A stretch of DNA of 64,000 nucleotides. It comes from Jidongwangia harbinensis (lineage in GTDB: Bacteria; Actinomycetota; Actinomycetes; Mycobacteriales; Micromonosporaceae). Position numbers and translations under genes: made by a program. The DNA is taken from assembly GCF_020216025.1 (NCBI RefSeq), contig NZ_JAIWNC010000001.1, forward strand, positions 1-64,000, read 5' to 3'. The notes beneath the pieces were generated by a model. That model made no database searches. It was not told the DNA's origin and saw only the letters and a program-made list of their open reading frames with translations. The stretch's first letter is position 1; each line of letters opens with the position of its first letter. This document shows positions 26,594 to 34,909 of the stretch, one piece after another.

Positions 26594-26973
26594 GCACCAC
26601 CTCCGAGAGGGGCGCAGACGGCCGGAGGGTCCGCGATGGCCGGTTCCGCGCCGCAGATCCCGAACAGGCGGACCAGGCCCGCCTTCGTGTTCTGCAGCGC
26701 CGTGAACGTCTGACCGACCGTCCACACCGGTCCGAACAGGCCGGGCGGGAACAGCAGGAAGCTGACCAGCGTGCCGGGCGGGATCCGGTCGTTCATGGCC
26801 GGCCAGCCGCCGACGGTGGGGACGCCGACGTAGCCCGCGGAGGCCAGCGCCCCCGCGGTCGGCAGGATCACGGCGGTGACCACCCAACGGCGCATCCCGG
26901 CCGCGAAGAGCCGCCCGGCGGCGCTCTCCAGCCGGTGCTGTTCCCGTCGCGTTGCAGCCGCCCGCCCGGGCAC
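26584..26973 (-). pseudogene. Relic of an ABC-exporter membrane domain
   Basis: About 130 codons resemble the last two helices of a MsbA/MDR-type half-transporter: QHRLESAAGRLFAAGMRRWV, then the hallmark PPGTLVSFLLFPPGLFGPVW, GQTFTALQNTKAGLVRLF and EPAIADPP. The homology stops just where the ATP-binding domain should begin, and no upstream helices exist. It lies between the pyrophosphatase and the TPR gene. Confidence 0.65.
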
Positions 26974-27005
26974 TGGGGCACAAGGTTTCCGGTCGTCCCA
27001 CAGGT

Positions 27006-28286
27006 TCAGCGGCCGAGCGAAGCCAGCGTCGCGCGCGCGATCGGGGCGTGCCGGGTGGAGAAGTACGGGTTGAGCCGCAACGCCGTCTCCAGCTCCGCGC
27101 GTGCGTCCGCCGTCCGCCGCAGGTCGGCGAGGATCATGCCGCGGTGGTAGTGGGCCAGCGCACTGCGGGTACCCAGCTTGAGGGCCTGGTCGGCGTGGCG
27201 CAGCGCCTCCGCCGGCCGGCCCGCGGCACGGAGCGCCCAGCCCATCGCGTCCGCGCCGGCGATGCCGGGCTGGCGGGTGTAGAGCCGGCGCGCGGCGTCC
27301 AGCGCCGCCGGGTCCCGGTGGTCCGCGGCGAACAGCACCGGGTCGGCCTCCGGCGGGTGACCGGTGGCGGCCTCCGCGGCCCAGGCCGCCCGGGCCCGCG
27401 CGTGTTCCGCCGCCCCCGCCACCGGATCGCCGCCCGCGGTGAGCAGGTCGCCCAGCTCGGCGACGTACGCCGGCTCCGGCACCGCGGTCAGGACGGCACG
27501 GAACTCGGCGATGGCCGCCCCGGTGTCGCCGCGCGCCGCGCGTACCCGGGCCAGACCGGTCCGCAGCGGCGGGTCGCCGGGCAGCAGCCGCAGCCCCTCG
27601 GTGAAGTGGGTGGCGGCGGTGCCCAGGTCACCGGTCCCGAACGCCAGCTCGCCCAGGTGCCGGCGCGCGAACGCGCGGTCCGCCGGTTCGGCGGCGGCGT
27701 CCAGGGCCCGGCGCATCGCGTCCGTCGCGCGGCCGACGTCGCCGCGCAGTTCCCAGGTGTACGACGCCCGGGCGTACGAGGCGGCGTCCGGCCGCAGGTC
27801 CACCATCCGCTGGACCGTCCGGAACGCCTCGTCGTAGCGGCCCAGCTCGGTCAGGGCGTCGGCGACGACGCCCAGCGCGGCCGCCCGGTACGGGTCCACC
27901 GCGAGCGCGGCCCGGCCGTGCCGGAGCGCGGCCGGGAAGTCGTGCCGGGCGGCGGCGAGCGCGCCGAGGCCGGCCAGGGCGACGGCGTTGTCGTTCCGGC
28001 GGATCTCCAGCGACCGGCCGAGCGCCTGCTCGGCACGGGGATAGTCGGCCTGGTCCCCGGTGACCCGGGCCCGTTGCACGTACGCCAGGCCCAGTTCCGC
28101 CCAGGTGTTCCAGTCGCCGGGCAGGCGCTGGAGCCGGCGTTGCGCGGCGGCGATCGGGTCGGTGTCGCGGGCGGTGTCCCGGCTCACCGGCGCCCGGTCC
28201 CGCCACGGTGCGAGCAGCGCGCCGGCCGTCACCACGAGGGCGATTCCGAGGACGGGGACAACGAGGAGCATGGTCACGCGGCGCAT
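27006..28286 (-). CDS. Tetratricopeptide-repeat membrane-anchored protein
   Basis: A 426-residue protein with one N-terminal helix (VTMLLVVPVLGIALVVTAGALL) that anchors or exports it. At least eight TPR-like helical pairs follow (for example WNTWAELGLAYVQRA, AVALAGLGALAAARHDFPAA, SALAHYHRGMILADL). TPR arrays bind other proteins. It is divergent from the DUF4331 gene with 179 bases between. TPR and DUF4331 genes are neighbours in other actinomycetes as far as I recall, so the two may work together in the envelope. Confidence 0.85.
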   Translation of the reverse strand: MRRVTMLLVVPVLGIALVVTAGALLAPWRDRAPVSRDTARDTDPIAAAQRRLQRLPGDWNTWAELGLAYVQRARVTGDQADYPRAEQALGRSLEIRRNDNAVALAGLGALAAARHDFPAALRHGRAALAVDPYRAAALGVVADALTELGRYDEAFRTVQRMVDLRPDAASYARASYTWELRGDVGRATDAMRRALDAAAEPADRAFARRHLGELAFGTGDLGTAATHFTEGLRLLPGDPPLRTGLARVRAARGDTGAAIAEFRAVLTAVPEPAYVAELGDLLTAGGDPVAGAAEHARARAAWAAEAATGHPPEADPVLFAADHRDPAALDAARRLYTRQPGIAGADAMGWALRAAGRPAEALRHADQALKLGTRSALAHYHRGMILADLRRTADARAELETALRLNPYFSTRHAPIARATLASLGR

Positions 28287-28465
28287 GGGCGCCTCCTTGG
28301 TCGGCGGGTGTCGTCGATGAGGGGATTCGCACCCGGCCGCCGCCCGGATGACGCGCAGTCGCCAAGCCGACTCCTTTCATCCGCCCGGTGCACCGCCTGC
28401 GAACGACCTCCGACAGCCACCGTGGCCCGCTGATGGGCCGCACCGGCTCCGTGGAGGAGGACCAC

Positions 28466-29875
28466 ATGCTCCATCGCCCAAGCCGCAGACCGGCGTCCGG
28501 CGCCGTCGCGGCCCTCGCCGCCGCGGCCTGCCTGGCCGCGCTGGCGCCGGCCGTGTCGCAGGCGTCCAGCCACCGGGAGGCCCCGCTGGTCGCCGGCGAA
28601 CCGCAACTGGACAACACCGATGTGTACGCGTTCGTCAGCCCGGACGCCCCGGACACCGTCACGATGATCGCCAACTGGGTGCCGTTCGAGGAGCCCAACG
28701 GGGGGCCGAACTTCTACCCGTTCGCCACCGACGCGGCGTACGACATCAACATCGACAACGACGGCGACGCCCGGGCCGACCTGATCTACCGGTGGACGTT
28801 CACCGACACCTACCGCAACCGGAACACGTTCCTCTACAACACCGGCGTGGTGACCTCGCTGGACGACCCGGACCTGAACTACCGGCAGACCTACCGGCTG
28901 GAGGCGGTCACCGCGTCCGGCAGCACCGTCCTGGTGAACAACGGCCGGGTCGCGCCGTCCCGGGTGGGCCGGGCGTCGATGCCGAACTACGGCGCGCTCG
29001 CCGACGCGGCGATCACCGCGCTGCCGGGCGGCGGCCGCACGTTCGCCGGCCAGGCGGACGACCCGTTCTTCCTCGACCTGCGGATCTTCGACCTGCTGTA
29101 CGGCGGGGACTTCTCCGAGGTCGGACAGGACACGGTGCGCGGCTACAACACGAACACGCTCGCCATCCAGGTGCCCCGGAACGCGCTGGCGCTGCGCGGC
29201 GACGCGGCCCGCAACCCGGTCGTCGGCATCTGGTCCACCACCTCGCGGCAGCGCGTCGAGGTGGTCGACACGCAGAACAACCGCGAGCGGTACGGCGGCT
29301 GGCAGCAGGTGTCCCGGCTCGGCATGCCGCTGGTGAACGAGGTGGTCATCCCGGTCGGCCGCAAGGACGAGTTCAACGCGACCGCCCCGCGCAACGACTC
29401 CCGGTTCCTGCCGTTCGTGACCAGTCCCGAGGTGCCGCGCCTGATCGAGGGCATCTACCGGATTCCGGCGCCGGCCACGCCCCGCCAGGACCTCGTCGAG
29501 GTGTTCCTCACCGGTCTGTGCCGGGCCTGCGGGCCGGTCGCGGTGGACCTGAACTCGCAGCGGCTCAACCGGGACGCCGACCCGGCCCGGTTCGTGCCCA
29601 GCGAGCAGTTGCGGCTCAACATGTCGGTGCCGCCGTCGGCCACCCCGAACCGGCTGGGCGTGCTCGGTGGCGACAACGCCGGGTTCCCGAACGGGCGCCG
29701 GCTGGCCGACGACGTCACCGACGTCACCCTGCGGGTGGCCGAAGGCGTGCTGCTGCCAAACCATCCGGCGGCGGTCGACGGGCTCGGCGACGCGGTGGAC
29801 GGCAACGCGGTGCCGTTCCGCACGACGTTCCCGTACGTCGCGCTGCCGAACGTGATCGCGGTGAACCAGAACTGA
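28466..29875 (+). CDS. DUF4331 secreted protein
   Basis: A 469-residue exported protein whose ATG has a GGAGGAGG site 6 bases upstream. The signal peptide ends near VSQASS. The mature start SSHREAPLVAGEPQLDNTDVYAFVSPD is the DUF4331 signature, followed by YDINIDNDGDARADLIYRWTF and, late, LPNVIAVNQN. The function is unknown; Asp-rich stretches such as NIDNDGDA suggest calcium binding. The order DUF4331, small membrane protein, ECF sigma, anti-sigma on one strand suggests an envelope-stress unit, though a hairpin follows this gene. Confidence 0.9.
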   Translation: MLHRPSRRPASGAVAALAAAACLAALAPAVSQASSHREAPLVAGEPQLDNTDVYAFVSPDAPDTVTMIANWVPFEEPNGGPNFYPFATDAAYDINIDNDGDARADLIYRWTFTDTYRNRNTFLYNTGVVTSLDDPDLNYRQTYRLEAVTASGSTVLVNNGRVAPSRVGRASMPNYGALADAAITALPGGGRTFAGQADDPFFLDLRIFDLLYGGDFSEVGQDTVRGYNTNTLAIQVPRNALALRGDAARNPVVGIWSTTSRQRVEVVDTQNNRERYGGWQQVSRLGMPLVNEVVIPVGRKDEFNATAPRNDSRFLPFVTSPEVPRLIEGIYRIPAPATPRQDLVEVFLTGLCRACGPVAVDLNSQRLNRDADPARFVPSEQLRLNMSVPPSATPNRLGVLGGDNAGFPNGRRLADDVTDVTLRVAEGVLLPNHPAAVDGLGDAVDGNAVPFRTTFPYVALPNVIAVNQN

Positions 29876-29884
29876 CCGGACGAC

Positions 29885-29911
29885 CCGGGGCGCCGCACGG
29901 CGGCGCCCCGG
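29885..29911 (+). terminator. Hairpin after the DUF4331 gene
   Basis: Perfect 11-base arms (29885-29895, 29901-29911) with a five-base loop start 9 bases after the stop codon. There is no U-tract. It may only attenuate reading into the next gene, whose ribosome site follows directly. Confidence 0.6.
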
Positions 29912-29924
29912 AAGGGAGCCCATC

Positions 29925-30353
29925 GTGAAGCGTCCCATCCTCGTGGCGGTCGCCCTGACCGCGGCGGCCGTCCTGATCGGAACGGCCGCGCTGATCGTCC
30001 GCCGCAGTGCGCCGCCTGCGCCGCGGCTCGTCCTGCCGGCGGTGGACCAGTTTCGGCCGGGTGCCTGCCGGGACGCCGCCGAGTCGGTACGTTCGCTGGC
30101 CCGGCTCACCCACCGCGGCGACGTCGCGGCGCTGTCCGCGGCCGACCGCACCGAACTGCGCCGGGTGCAGGACCGGCTCGTCACGCTCCGGCCGGCCGCC
30201 GCTCCGGGCGTGCGCGAGCCGATGGACGCCGTCGTCCTCGCCATCGGCCAGCTGCGCCTGCGGCTGGACAGCCGGACCGCCGAACCGCGCTACCTGGACG
30301 ACGTCGCGGCGTCGACGGACCGGCTGGAGAAGATGTGCGTCGGCGCCCGGTGA
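29925..30353 (+). CDS. Small anchored protein of unknown function
   Basis: A 142-residue protein with one N-terminal membrane helix (residues ~5-25) and a helical, charged exterior domain. Two Cys (PGACRD and EKMCVG) could pair. GTG start with a GAAGGGAG site. I do not recognise a family. It lies between DUF4331 and the ECF sigma gene and may be a local envelope partner. Confidence 0.7.
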   Translation: MKRPILVAVALTAAAVLIGTAALIVRRSAPPAPRLVLPAVDQFRPGACRDAAESVRSLARLTHRGDVAALSAADRTELRRVQDRLVTLRPAAAPGVREPMDAVVLAIGQLRLRLDSRTAEPRYLDDVAASTDRLEKMCVGAR

Positions 30354-30394
30354 CACGGCCGGCCGGCCGGGCCTAAGGTGAGGGCCAGGTAGGG

Positions 30395-31000
30395 GTGAGC
30401 GCCTTGTTGCAGCAGCGTTCCACCGGTGCGGCCCGCGACGACGCGAGGCTGCGCGACCGGCTCGTGTTCGGCGACGAGACCGCCTTCATCGATCTGTACG
30501 AGCGGTTCAGTTCCCTGGTGTACACGATCGCCGCGCGGGTGACCCGGGACCGCCGGGCCGCGGAGGACGTCACCCAGGAGGTGTTCCTGGCGGTGTGGCA
30601 GCGTCCGCTCGCCTTCGACCCCGCCAAGGGCAGCCTGCGCGGCTGGGTCGCGATGATGGCGCACCGTCGCGCGGTCGACCTGGTACGCCGGGAGGAGGCC
30701 CATCGCCGCACCACCCTGGACGGACGGTTGCACGCCGAGCCCCTCGGCCACGGTGATCCGGTCGGCGACCAGGTGTCCGACGCCGACGCGGCCGAGCGGC
30801 TCGGCACCGCGTTACGGGCCCTGCCCGAGCACCTGAGCCGGGCGGTCACCCTGGCGTACCTGGAGGGCCGCACCTACCGTGAGGTCGCGGTCGAACTGGG
30901 CGTACCCGAGGGCACCGCCAAGTCCCGGCTGCGCGAAGGGCTGCGGCGGCTGGCCGTGGCGCTGCAGAGCATCCACGCTCAGGACGGGGAGGGACCGTGA
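30395..31000 (+). CDS. ECF sigma factor (SigK-like)
   Basis: A 201-residue two-domain sigma factor. Region 2 spans residues ~20-95 (DETAFIDLYERFSSLVYTIA, DVTQEVFLAVW, RGWVAMMAHRRAVDLVRR). Region 4 is at ~130-190 (ALPEHLSRAVTLAYLEGRTYREVA, GVPEGTAKSRLREGLRRL). The overall pattern is of the SigK/ECF19 type, whose partners are redox- or stress-sensing anti-sigma factors. The GTG start is preceded by AGGTAGGGG. The next gene overlaps by four bases and encodes its likely anti-sigma. Confidence 0.92.
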   Translation: MSALLQQRSTGAARDDARLRDRLVFGDETAFIDLYERFSSLVYTIAARVTRDRRAAEDVTQEVFLAVWQRPLAFDPAKGSLRGWVAMMAHRRAVDLVRREEAHRRTTLDGRLHAEPLGHGDPVGDQVSDADAAERLGTALRALPEHLSRAVTLAYLEGRTYREVAVELGVPEGTAKSRLREGLRRLAVALQSIHAQDGEGP

Positions 31001-32022
31001 CCGGCACGCAGAGCCACTCGACGGTCGTCGGTCTCATCGCGGCGTGGGCGCTGGACGCCTGCTCGCCCGCGGAGCGGGACCTCGTCGAGGCGCACCTGGG
31101 CGGGTGCCCGGCCTGTGCGCGGGAGGCCGGCGAACTGCGGGAGGCCGCCGCCGATCTCGGTGGCGCGTACCTGCGCCCGCCGCCCGGTCGGCTCGCCGGG
31201 TTGCGCGCGGCCGCCGCCGGCCGGCGCCCCCCGGCGACCGCGGTCCCCGGGTACGCGGCCCCGTACGCCGCCCAGGTCGCGGCACTGGACCTGCTGCTGT
31301 CCGGCCTGGAGCCCCGGGACTGGCCGCGGATCGCCGCGTACGGCGAGCTGAGCGTGCGTGACCTGGTGGTGCATCTGGCCGCCAGCGACGGGCTGGTCGC
31401 CGCCGGGCTCGGGTTGACCGTCCGGCCGCCGGCGGTGCCGGGCGAGACGCTCGCCGCGCGTACCGCGGCCGTGCTGCATGCCGAGCGCGGGTGGCCGGTC
31501 GACCGGGTCCGGCAGTCCTGGCGGGCCCAGGCCGACGCGCTGTGCCACGCGCTGGTGGGGCAGGCCGCGCCCGGCACCGTCACGGTGACCTTGGACCGGC
31601 CCGTCCCCTTGGTGGACGCGCTGACGGCCCGGGCCTTCGAGACCTGGATCCACGGCGAGGACATCGCCGCCGCGGCCGGGCGCCGGCCCCTTCCGCCGCT
31701 CCCCGAGCACCTCCACCCCATGGCCGACCTGGCCGCCCGGATACTCCCCCACGTCCTGTTCCGGCACGTCCCGCCGCCGCACGACCGGTCCGTGCGGCTG
31801 CACCTCACCGGCGACGGCGGCGGCTCGTGGACCGTGCCGCTCCGCGCGACGGTGCCCGGCCGGGGCCGGCCGGCCGCGGTGATCTCCGTCGACGTCGTCG
31901 AGTTCTGCCGCCTGGCCGGCGACCGGCGCGATCCGGCACGGGTGCCGGTCGAGGTCCGCGGCGACACCGCCGTGGCACGACAGTTCCTGGCGGCGGTGCC
32001 CGCCATGGCCGTCGTTCCGTGA
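30997..32022 (+). CDS. Zinc-type anti-sigma factor fused to a maleylpyruvate-isomerase-like (DinB) domain
   Basis: A 341-residue soluble protein. Residues ~8-55 form a ZAS domain (AWALDACSPAERDLVEAHL) with the zinc motif HLGGCPAC, i.e. H-x3-C-x2-C. Residues ~80-240 resemble the mycothiol-dependent maleylpyruvate isomerase N-terminal domain (GLEPRDWPRIAAYGELSVRDLVVHLAASD, ARAFETWIHGEDI). A C-terminal ~80-residue SCP2-like domain follows. No membrane helix is present, unlike the usual SigK anti-sigma. It would hold the sigma factor through the ZAS domain and release it on a thiol or oxidant signal; the mycothiol link is inference. GTGA overlap with the sigma gene. Confidence 0.82.
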   Translation: MTGTQSHSTVVGLIAAWALDACSPAERDLVEAHLGGCPACAREAGELREAAADLGGAYLRPPPGRLAGLRAAAAGRRPPATAVPGYAAPYAAQVAALDLLLSGLEPRDWPRIAAYGELSVRDLVVHLAASDGLVAAGLGLTVRPPAVPGETLAARTAAVLHAERGWPVDRVRQSWRAQADALCHALVGQAAPGTVTVTLDRPVPLVDALTARAFETWIHGEDIAAAAGRRPLPPLPEHLHPMADLAARILPHVLFRHVPPPHDRSVRLHLTGDGGGSWTVPLRATVPGRGRPAAVISVDVVEFCRLAGDRRDPARVPVEVRGDTAVARQFLAAVPAMAVVP

Positions 32023-32079
32023 CGCGGACGGCCACACCGGTCAGGAGGCGGTGGCGGTCCGCGCGTGCGGTGCACCGGT

Positions 32080-33231
32080 TCAGTCCGCCCGCAGCGAGGT
32101 GAAGAACCGCCTCAGCTCGGCGGCGAGCAGATCCGGCTCCTCCAGCGGCATGAAATGCCCGCCCCGGCCGGGTTCGCTCCAGTGCCGGACATCGGTGCAG
32201 GCGCGCTCGGCCATCTCGCGGGGACGGCCGGCACACGCGGGTTCGGCGCTCACCGTGAACGCGGCCGGCACGGTGATGTCGGGTCGCGCGCTGTTGCGGC
32301 CGGCGTCGACGTACTGCCGGAACGACGAGCCGATGGCACCGCTGGTCCAGTACAGGGTGATGATCGTGAGCAGGGTGTCCCGGTCGAAACGGCTCTCCAG
32401 GTCACCGTGGTTGTCACTCCAGTCCCGGTACTTGTCGACGAGCCAGGCGGCCAGCCCGGCCGGAGAGTCGGTCAGCGCCGCGGCGATGGTGTCCGGCCGG
32501 GTCTCCATGATGGCGCTGTAGCCGCCGTCGGTCTCGTCGTACGCCGCCAGGGCATCCAGATGCGCCTGCTCGGCCACGGAGATCGGATGGCTGTCGAAGC
32601 GGGCCGGCAACGGTGGGTGGATCAGATGGATGCCGGTTACCTGCTCCGGGTACAGCGCGCCCAGCCAGCCGGTGACCACGCCGCCGACATCGCCGCCGAA
32701 GGCGCCGTACCGCGGACAGCCGAGCACCTCGGTCATCAACAGGTGCAGCGTCCGCGCCATCGACGCCCAGGTGAGTGGGCCCTCCGGCAGCTCCGAGTAG
32801 AGGAACCCGGGCAGCGAGGGCACCACCACGTCGAACGAGTCTGCCGGGTCGCTCCCGTATCTGGCAGGGTCGGTCAGGCGATCGGCCAGCGGCAGCATCT
32901 CCACGAAACTGCTGGGCCAGCCGTGGCTCAGCAGCAGCGGCAGCGGCGCCGGTGCGCCGGCCGGCCGCGTGCCGGGCAGGTGAAGGAAGTGCATGCGCCG
33001 GCCGCCGATCCGGACCTGGAATTGCGGCAGGGCGTTGAGTTCGGCCTCGCGGGCCCGCCAGTCGAACCTCTCGGCCCAGTAGGACACCAGGTCTCGCAGG
33101 TAGTCGGGGTCCACGCCGGCCTGCCACGGCCGGTCGCCGGTGCGGTCGGTGAAGCGGGTCCGGGCCAGCCGGGTCCGCAGGTCGTCGAGGACCTCGTCGG
33201 ACACGTCGATGCGGAACGGGGAGACGGTCAT
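32080..33231 (-). CDS. Epoxide hydrolase, EHN/microsomal type
   Basis: A 383-residue alpha/beta hydrolase with the N-terminal EHN lid domain (FRIDVSDEVLDDLRTRLART, residues ~4-110). The core has the oxyanion motif SHGWPSS, nucleophile Asp in FGGDVGGVVTGW, and catalytic His in GRGGHFMPLEEP. Such enzymes open epoxides of juvenile-hormone, limonene or polyketide type. The start ATG has a GGAGGAAC site. A degraded copy of part of this gene lies at 25548-25610. Confidence 0.9.
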   Translation of the reverse strand: MTVSPFRIDVSDEVLDDLRTRLARTRFTDRTGDRPWQAGVDPDYLRDLVSYWAERFDWRAREAELNALPQFQVRIGGRRMHFLHLPGTRPAGAPAPLPLLLSHGWPSSFVEMLPLADRLTDPARYGSDPADSFDVVVPSLPGFLYSELPEGPLTWASMARTLHLLMTEVLGCPRYGAFGGDVGGVVTGWLGALYPEQVTGIHLIHPPLPARFDSHPISVAEQAHLDALAAYDETDGGYSAIMETRPDTIAAALTDSPAGLAAWLVDKYRDWSDNHGDLESRFDRDTLLTIITLYWTSGAIGSSFRQYVDAGRNSARPDITVPAAFTVSAEPACAGRPREMAERACTDVRHWSEPGRGGHFMPLEEPDLLAAELRRFFTSLRAD

Positions 33232-33360
33232 TGTTCCTCCGATCAGGAGGACGCTCCCCGGTGCAGGATCAGCGGGCCGGGACGGCCGGGTGGAGCGCCC
33301 TGACGTGACATTGGACGTGCACCGGGCTCACCTCCCTTCTCGCTGAAGCGTCACATTACC

Positions 33361-33462
33361 CGCGGGCTGGTCCGGGTGGCGTTCGTGCTGTTCGGCCTCT
33401 TCGGCGTCGGGGAACTCGGGTACCTCGTCCTCTGGGTTCTCATTCCGCGCGCGGACCACTGA
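33361..33462 (+). pseudogene. 5'-truncated PspC gene
   Basis: Thirty-four in-frame codons (RGLVRVAFVLFGLFGVGEL, then GYLVLWVLIPRADH and stop) match the last 34 codons of the complete PspC gene at 25677-25862 with 93 of 102 identities by hand count. The cytoplasmic half and the start codon are missing. Similarity continues about 20 bases past the stop. Confidence 0.85.
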
Positions 33463-33477
33463 CCCGGACACCGGCCG

Positions 33478-34323
33478 TCATCCCGGCAGGAACGTGGTGG
33501 GCCTCGTGACCTCCGCGGCGGCGGCCCTCGTGGCATCGGCGGCGGTGGCGCGGTGCCCGGGACGGCGGGTCAGGACCTGCGGGCCGGAAGCCGTGACGGC
33601 GACCGTGTGCTCGGAGTGGGCGGTGCGGGAGCCGTCGGCGGAGCGGATCGTCCAGCCGTCCGGGTCGAACATGATGCGGTCGGTGGAACGGCAGAACCAG
33701 GGCTCGATGGCGACGGTGAGGCCGGGATCGAGTCTCATGCCGCGGCGGGCGCGGCCCTGGTTGGGGATGTGCGGCGCCTCGTGCATGGTGCGGCCGATGC
33801 CGTGGCCGCCGAACTCGTCGTTGACGCGGTAGCCGTACGCGTGGGCGACCTCGCCGATCGCGGCGGAGATGTCGCCCAGCCGACCACCGGGCTGGGCGGC
33901 GGCGATGCCGGCCTCCAGCGCGACCTCGGTGGCCTCGATCAGCTTCTGGTCGGCCGGGTCGGGGGTGCCGACGATGACGGAGAGCGCGGAGTCGGCGACC
34001 CAGCCGTCGATGCCGACCGCCATGTCGATGCTGAGCAGGTCGCCGTCGCGCAGCGGGTAGTCGTGCGGCAGGCCGTGCAGCACGGCGTCGTTGACCGACA
34101 GGCACAGCACGTTGCGGAACGGGCCGCGGCCGAACGAGGGAGCGTAGTCCCAGTAGCAGGATTCCGCACCGCGCTCCTCGATCCGGCGGCGGGCGTGGCG
34201 CTCGATCTCCATCAGGTTGACGCCGACCGCGGCGACGCCGCTCAGCTCGGCGAGCAACTCGCCGACGAACTGCCCGGCGACCGCCATCCGGCCGATCTCC
34301 TCGGCGGACTTCAGCTCGATCAC
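33478..34323 (-). CDS. map: Type I methionine aminopeptidase
   Basis: A 281-residue cytosolic enzyme that removes N-terminal Met. All metal ligands are present: Asp in LLSIDMAV, Asp in WVADSALS, His in GGHGIGRTMHE, Glu in VAIEPWF and Glu in AHSEHTV; the substrate His is in AVLHGLPHD. The GTG at 34323 has a GAGGGAGG site; a longer frame to 34413 lacks one. A run of ~25 Ala/Thr/Arg-rich residues extends the C-terminus. Actinomycetes usually have several map copies. This one is divergent from an XRE regulator, suggesting a conditional copy. Confidence 0.92.
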   Translation of the reverse strand: MIELKSAEEIGRMAVAGQFVGELLAELSGVAAVGVNLMEIERHARRRIEERGAESCYWDYAPSFGRGPFRNVLCLSVNDAVLHGLPHDYPLRDGDLLSIDMAVGIDGWVADSALSVIVGTPDPADQKLIEATEVALEAGIAAAQPGGRLGDISAAIGEVAHAYGYRVNDEFGGHGIGRTMHEAPHIPNQGRARRGMRLDPGLTVAIEPWFCRSTDRIMFDPDGWTIRSADGSRTAHSEHTVAVTASGPQVLTRRPGHRATAADATRAAAAEVTRPTTFLPG

Positions 34324-34345
34324 GACAGCCTCCCTCTCCGGTTGC

Positions 34346-34359
34346 GGTATTTTTATACC
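34346..34359. promoter_or_regulatory. AT-rich palindrome between map and the XRE gene
   Basis: GGTAT and ATACC enclose TTTT. It is the only AT-rich patch in this 74-base divergent gap and lies 23 bases from the map start and 39 from the regulator start. It may hold the map -10 element (TATAAA on the minus strand) and an operator for the XRE protein. Confidence 0.45.
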
Positions 34360-34397
34360 ACGCAGGGCCGGAGGCGTTCGGCGGGTATCCTGCGGGC

Positions 34398-34664
34398 ATG
34401 GTTCGCCAACCACTCACCGCCGAACAGATCGCCGCGGGGCAGCGCCTCGGGGCCGCCCTCCGGGTCGCCCGGGCCGGGCGCAGCCTCGGCGAGGTCGCGC
34501 TGGCGGCCGGCATCTCCCCCGAGACGCTGCGCAAGATCGAGGCGGGCCGGCTGCCCGCCCCGGCGTTCGGCACGGTGGTCTGCCTGAGCCAGGCCCTCGA
34601 CGTCCCGCTCGGCGACCTGGCCGACGTGTGGCTGGCCGACATGCGCATCCGCCAGGCGTCCTGA
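34398..34664 (+). CDS. XRE-family helix-turn-helix regulator
   Basis: An 88-residue protein that is almost only an HTH domain: GQRLGAALRVARAGRSLGEVA, then AGISPETLRKIEAGRLPAP and LSQALDVPLGDLADVW. It probably acts as a dimer on the palindrome in front of it and regulates itself and the divergent map gene (inference). Confidence 0.88.
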   Translation: MVRQPLTAEQIAAGQRLGAALRVARAGRSLGEVALAAGISPETLRKIEAGRLPAPAFGTVVCLSQALDVPLGDLADVWLADMRIRQAS

Positions 34665-34909
34665 GCACCGACCGCGAGCAGGTCCCACGGCCGCCGAGCC
34701 GGCACGCCCCGAGTCGGCCAATCCCGCGTCGCGCCCCGGCATTCGCCGTGGACACCGGCCTGACGGTGCACATGGTCTCGCCCCGGGTGACGATATGTGG
34801 CGTCGTCCTGACCCGGCGCCTTGTCCGGCACGCGACTTTCGCCCGGCACGCGGTTTTGCCCGATATGCCACCGCGCCTCGACGAGATCTTCGCGGGCGCG
34901 TGTGGTTTA

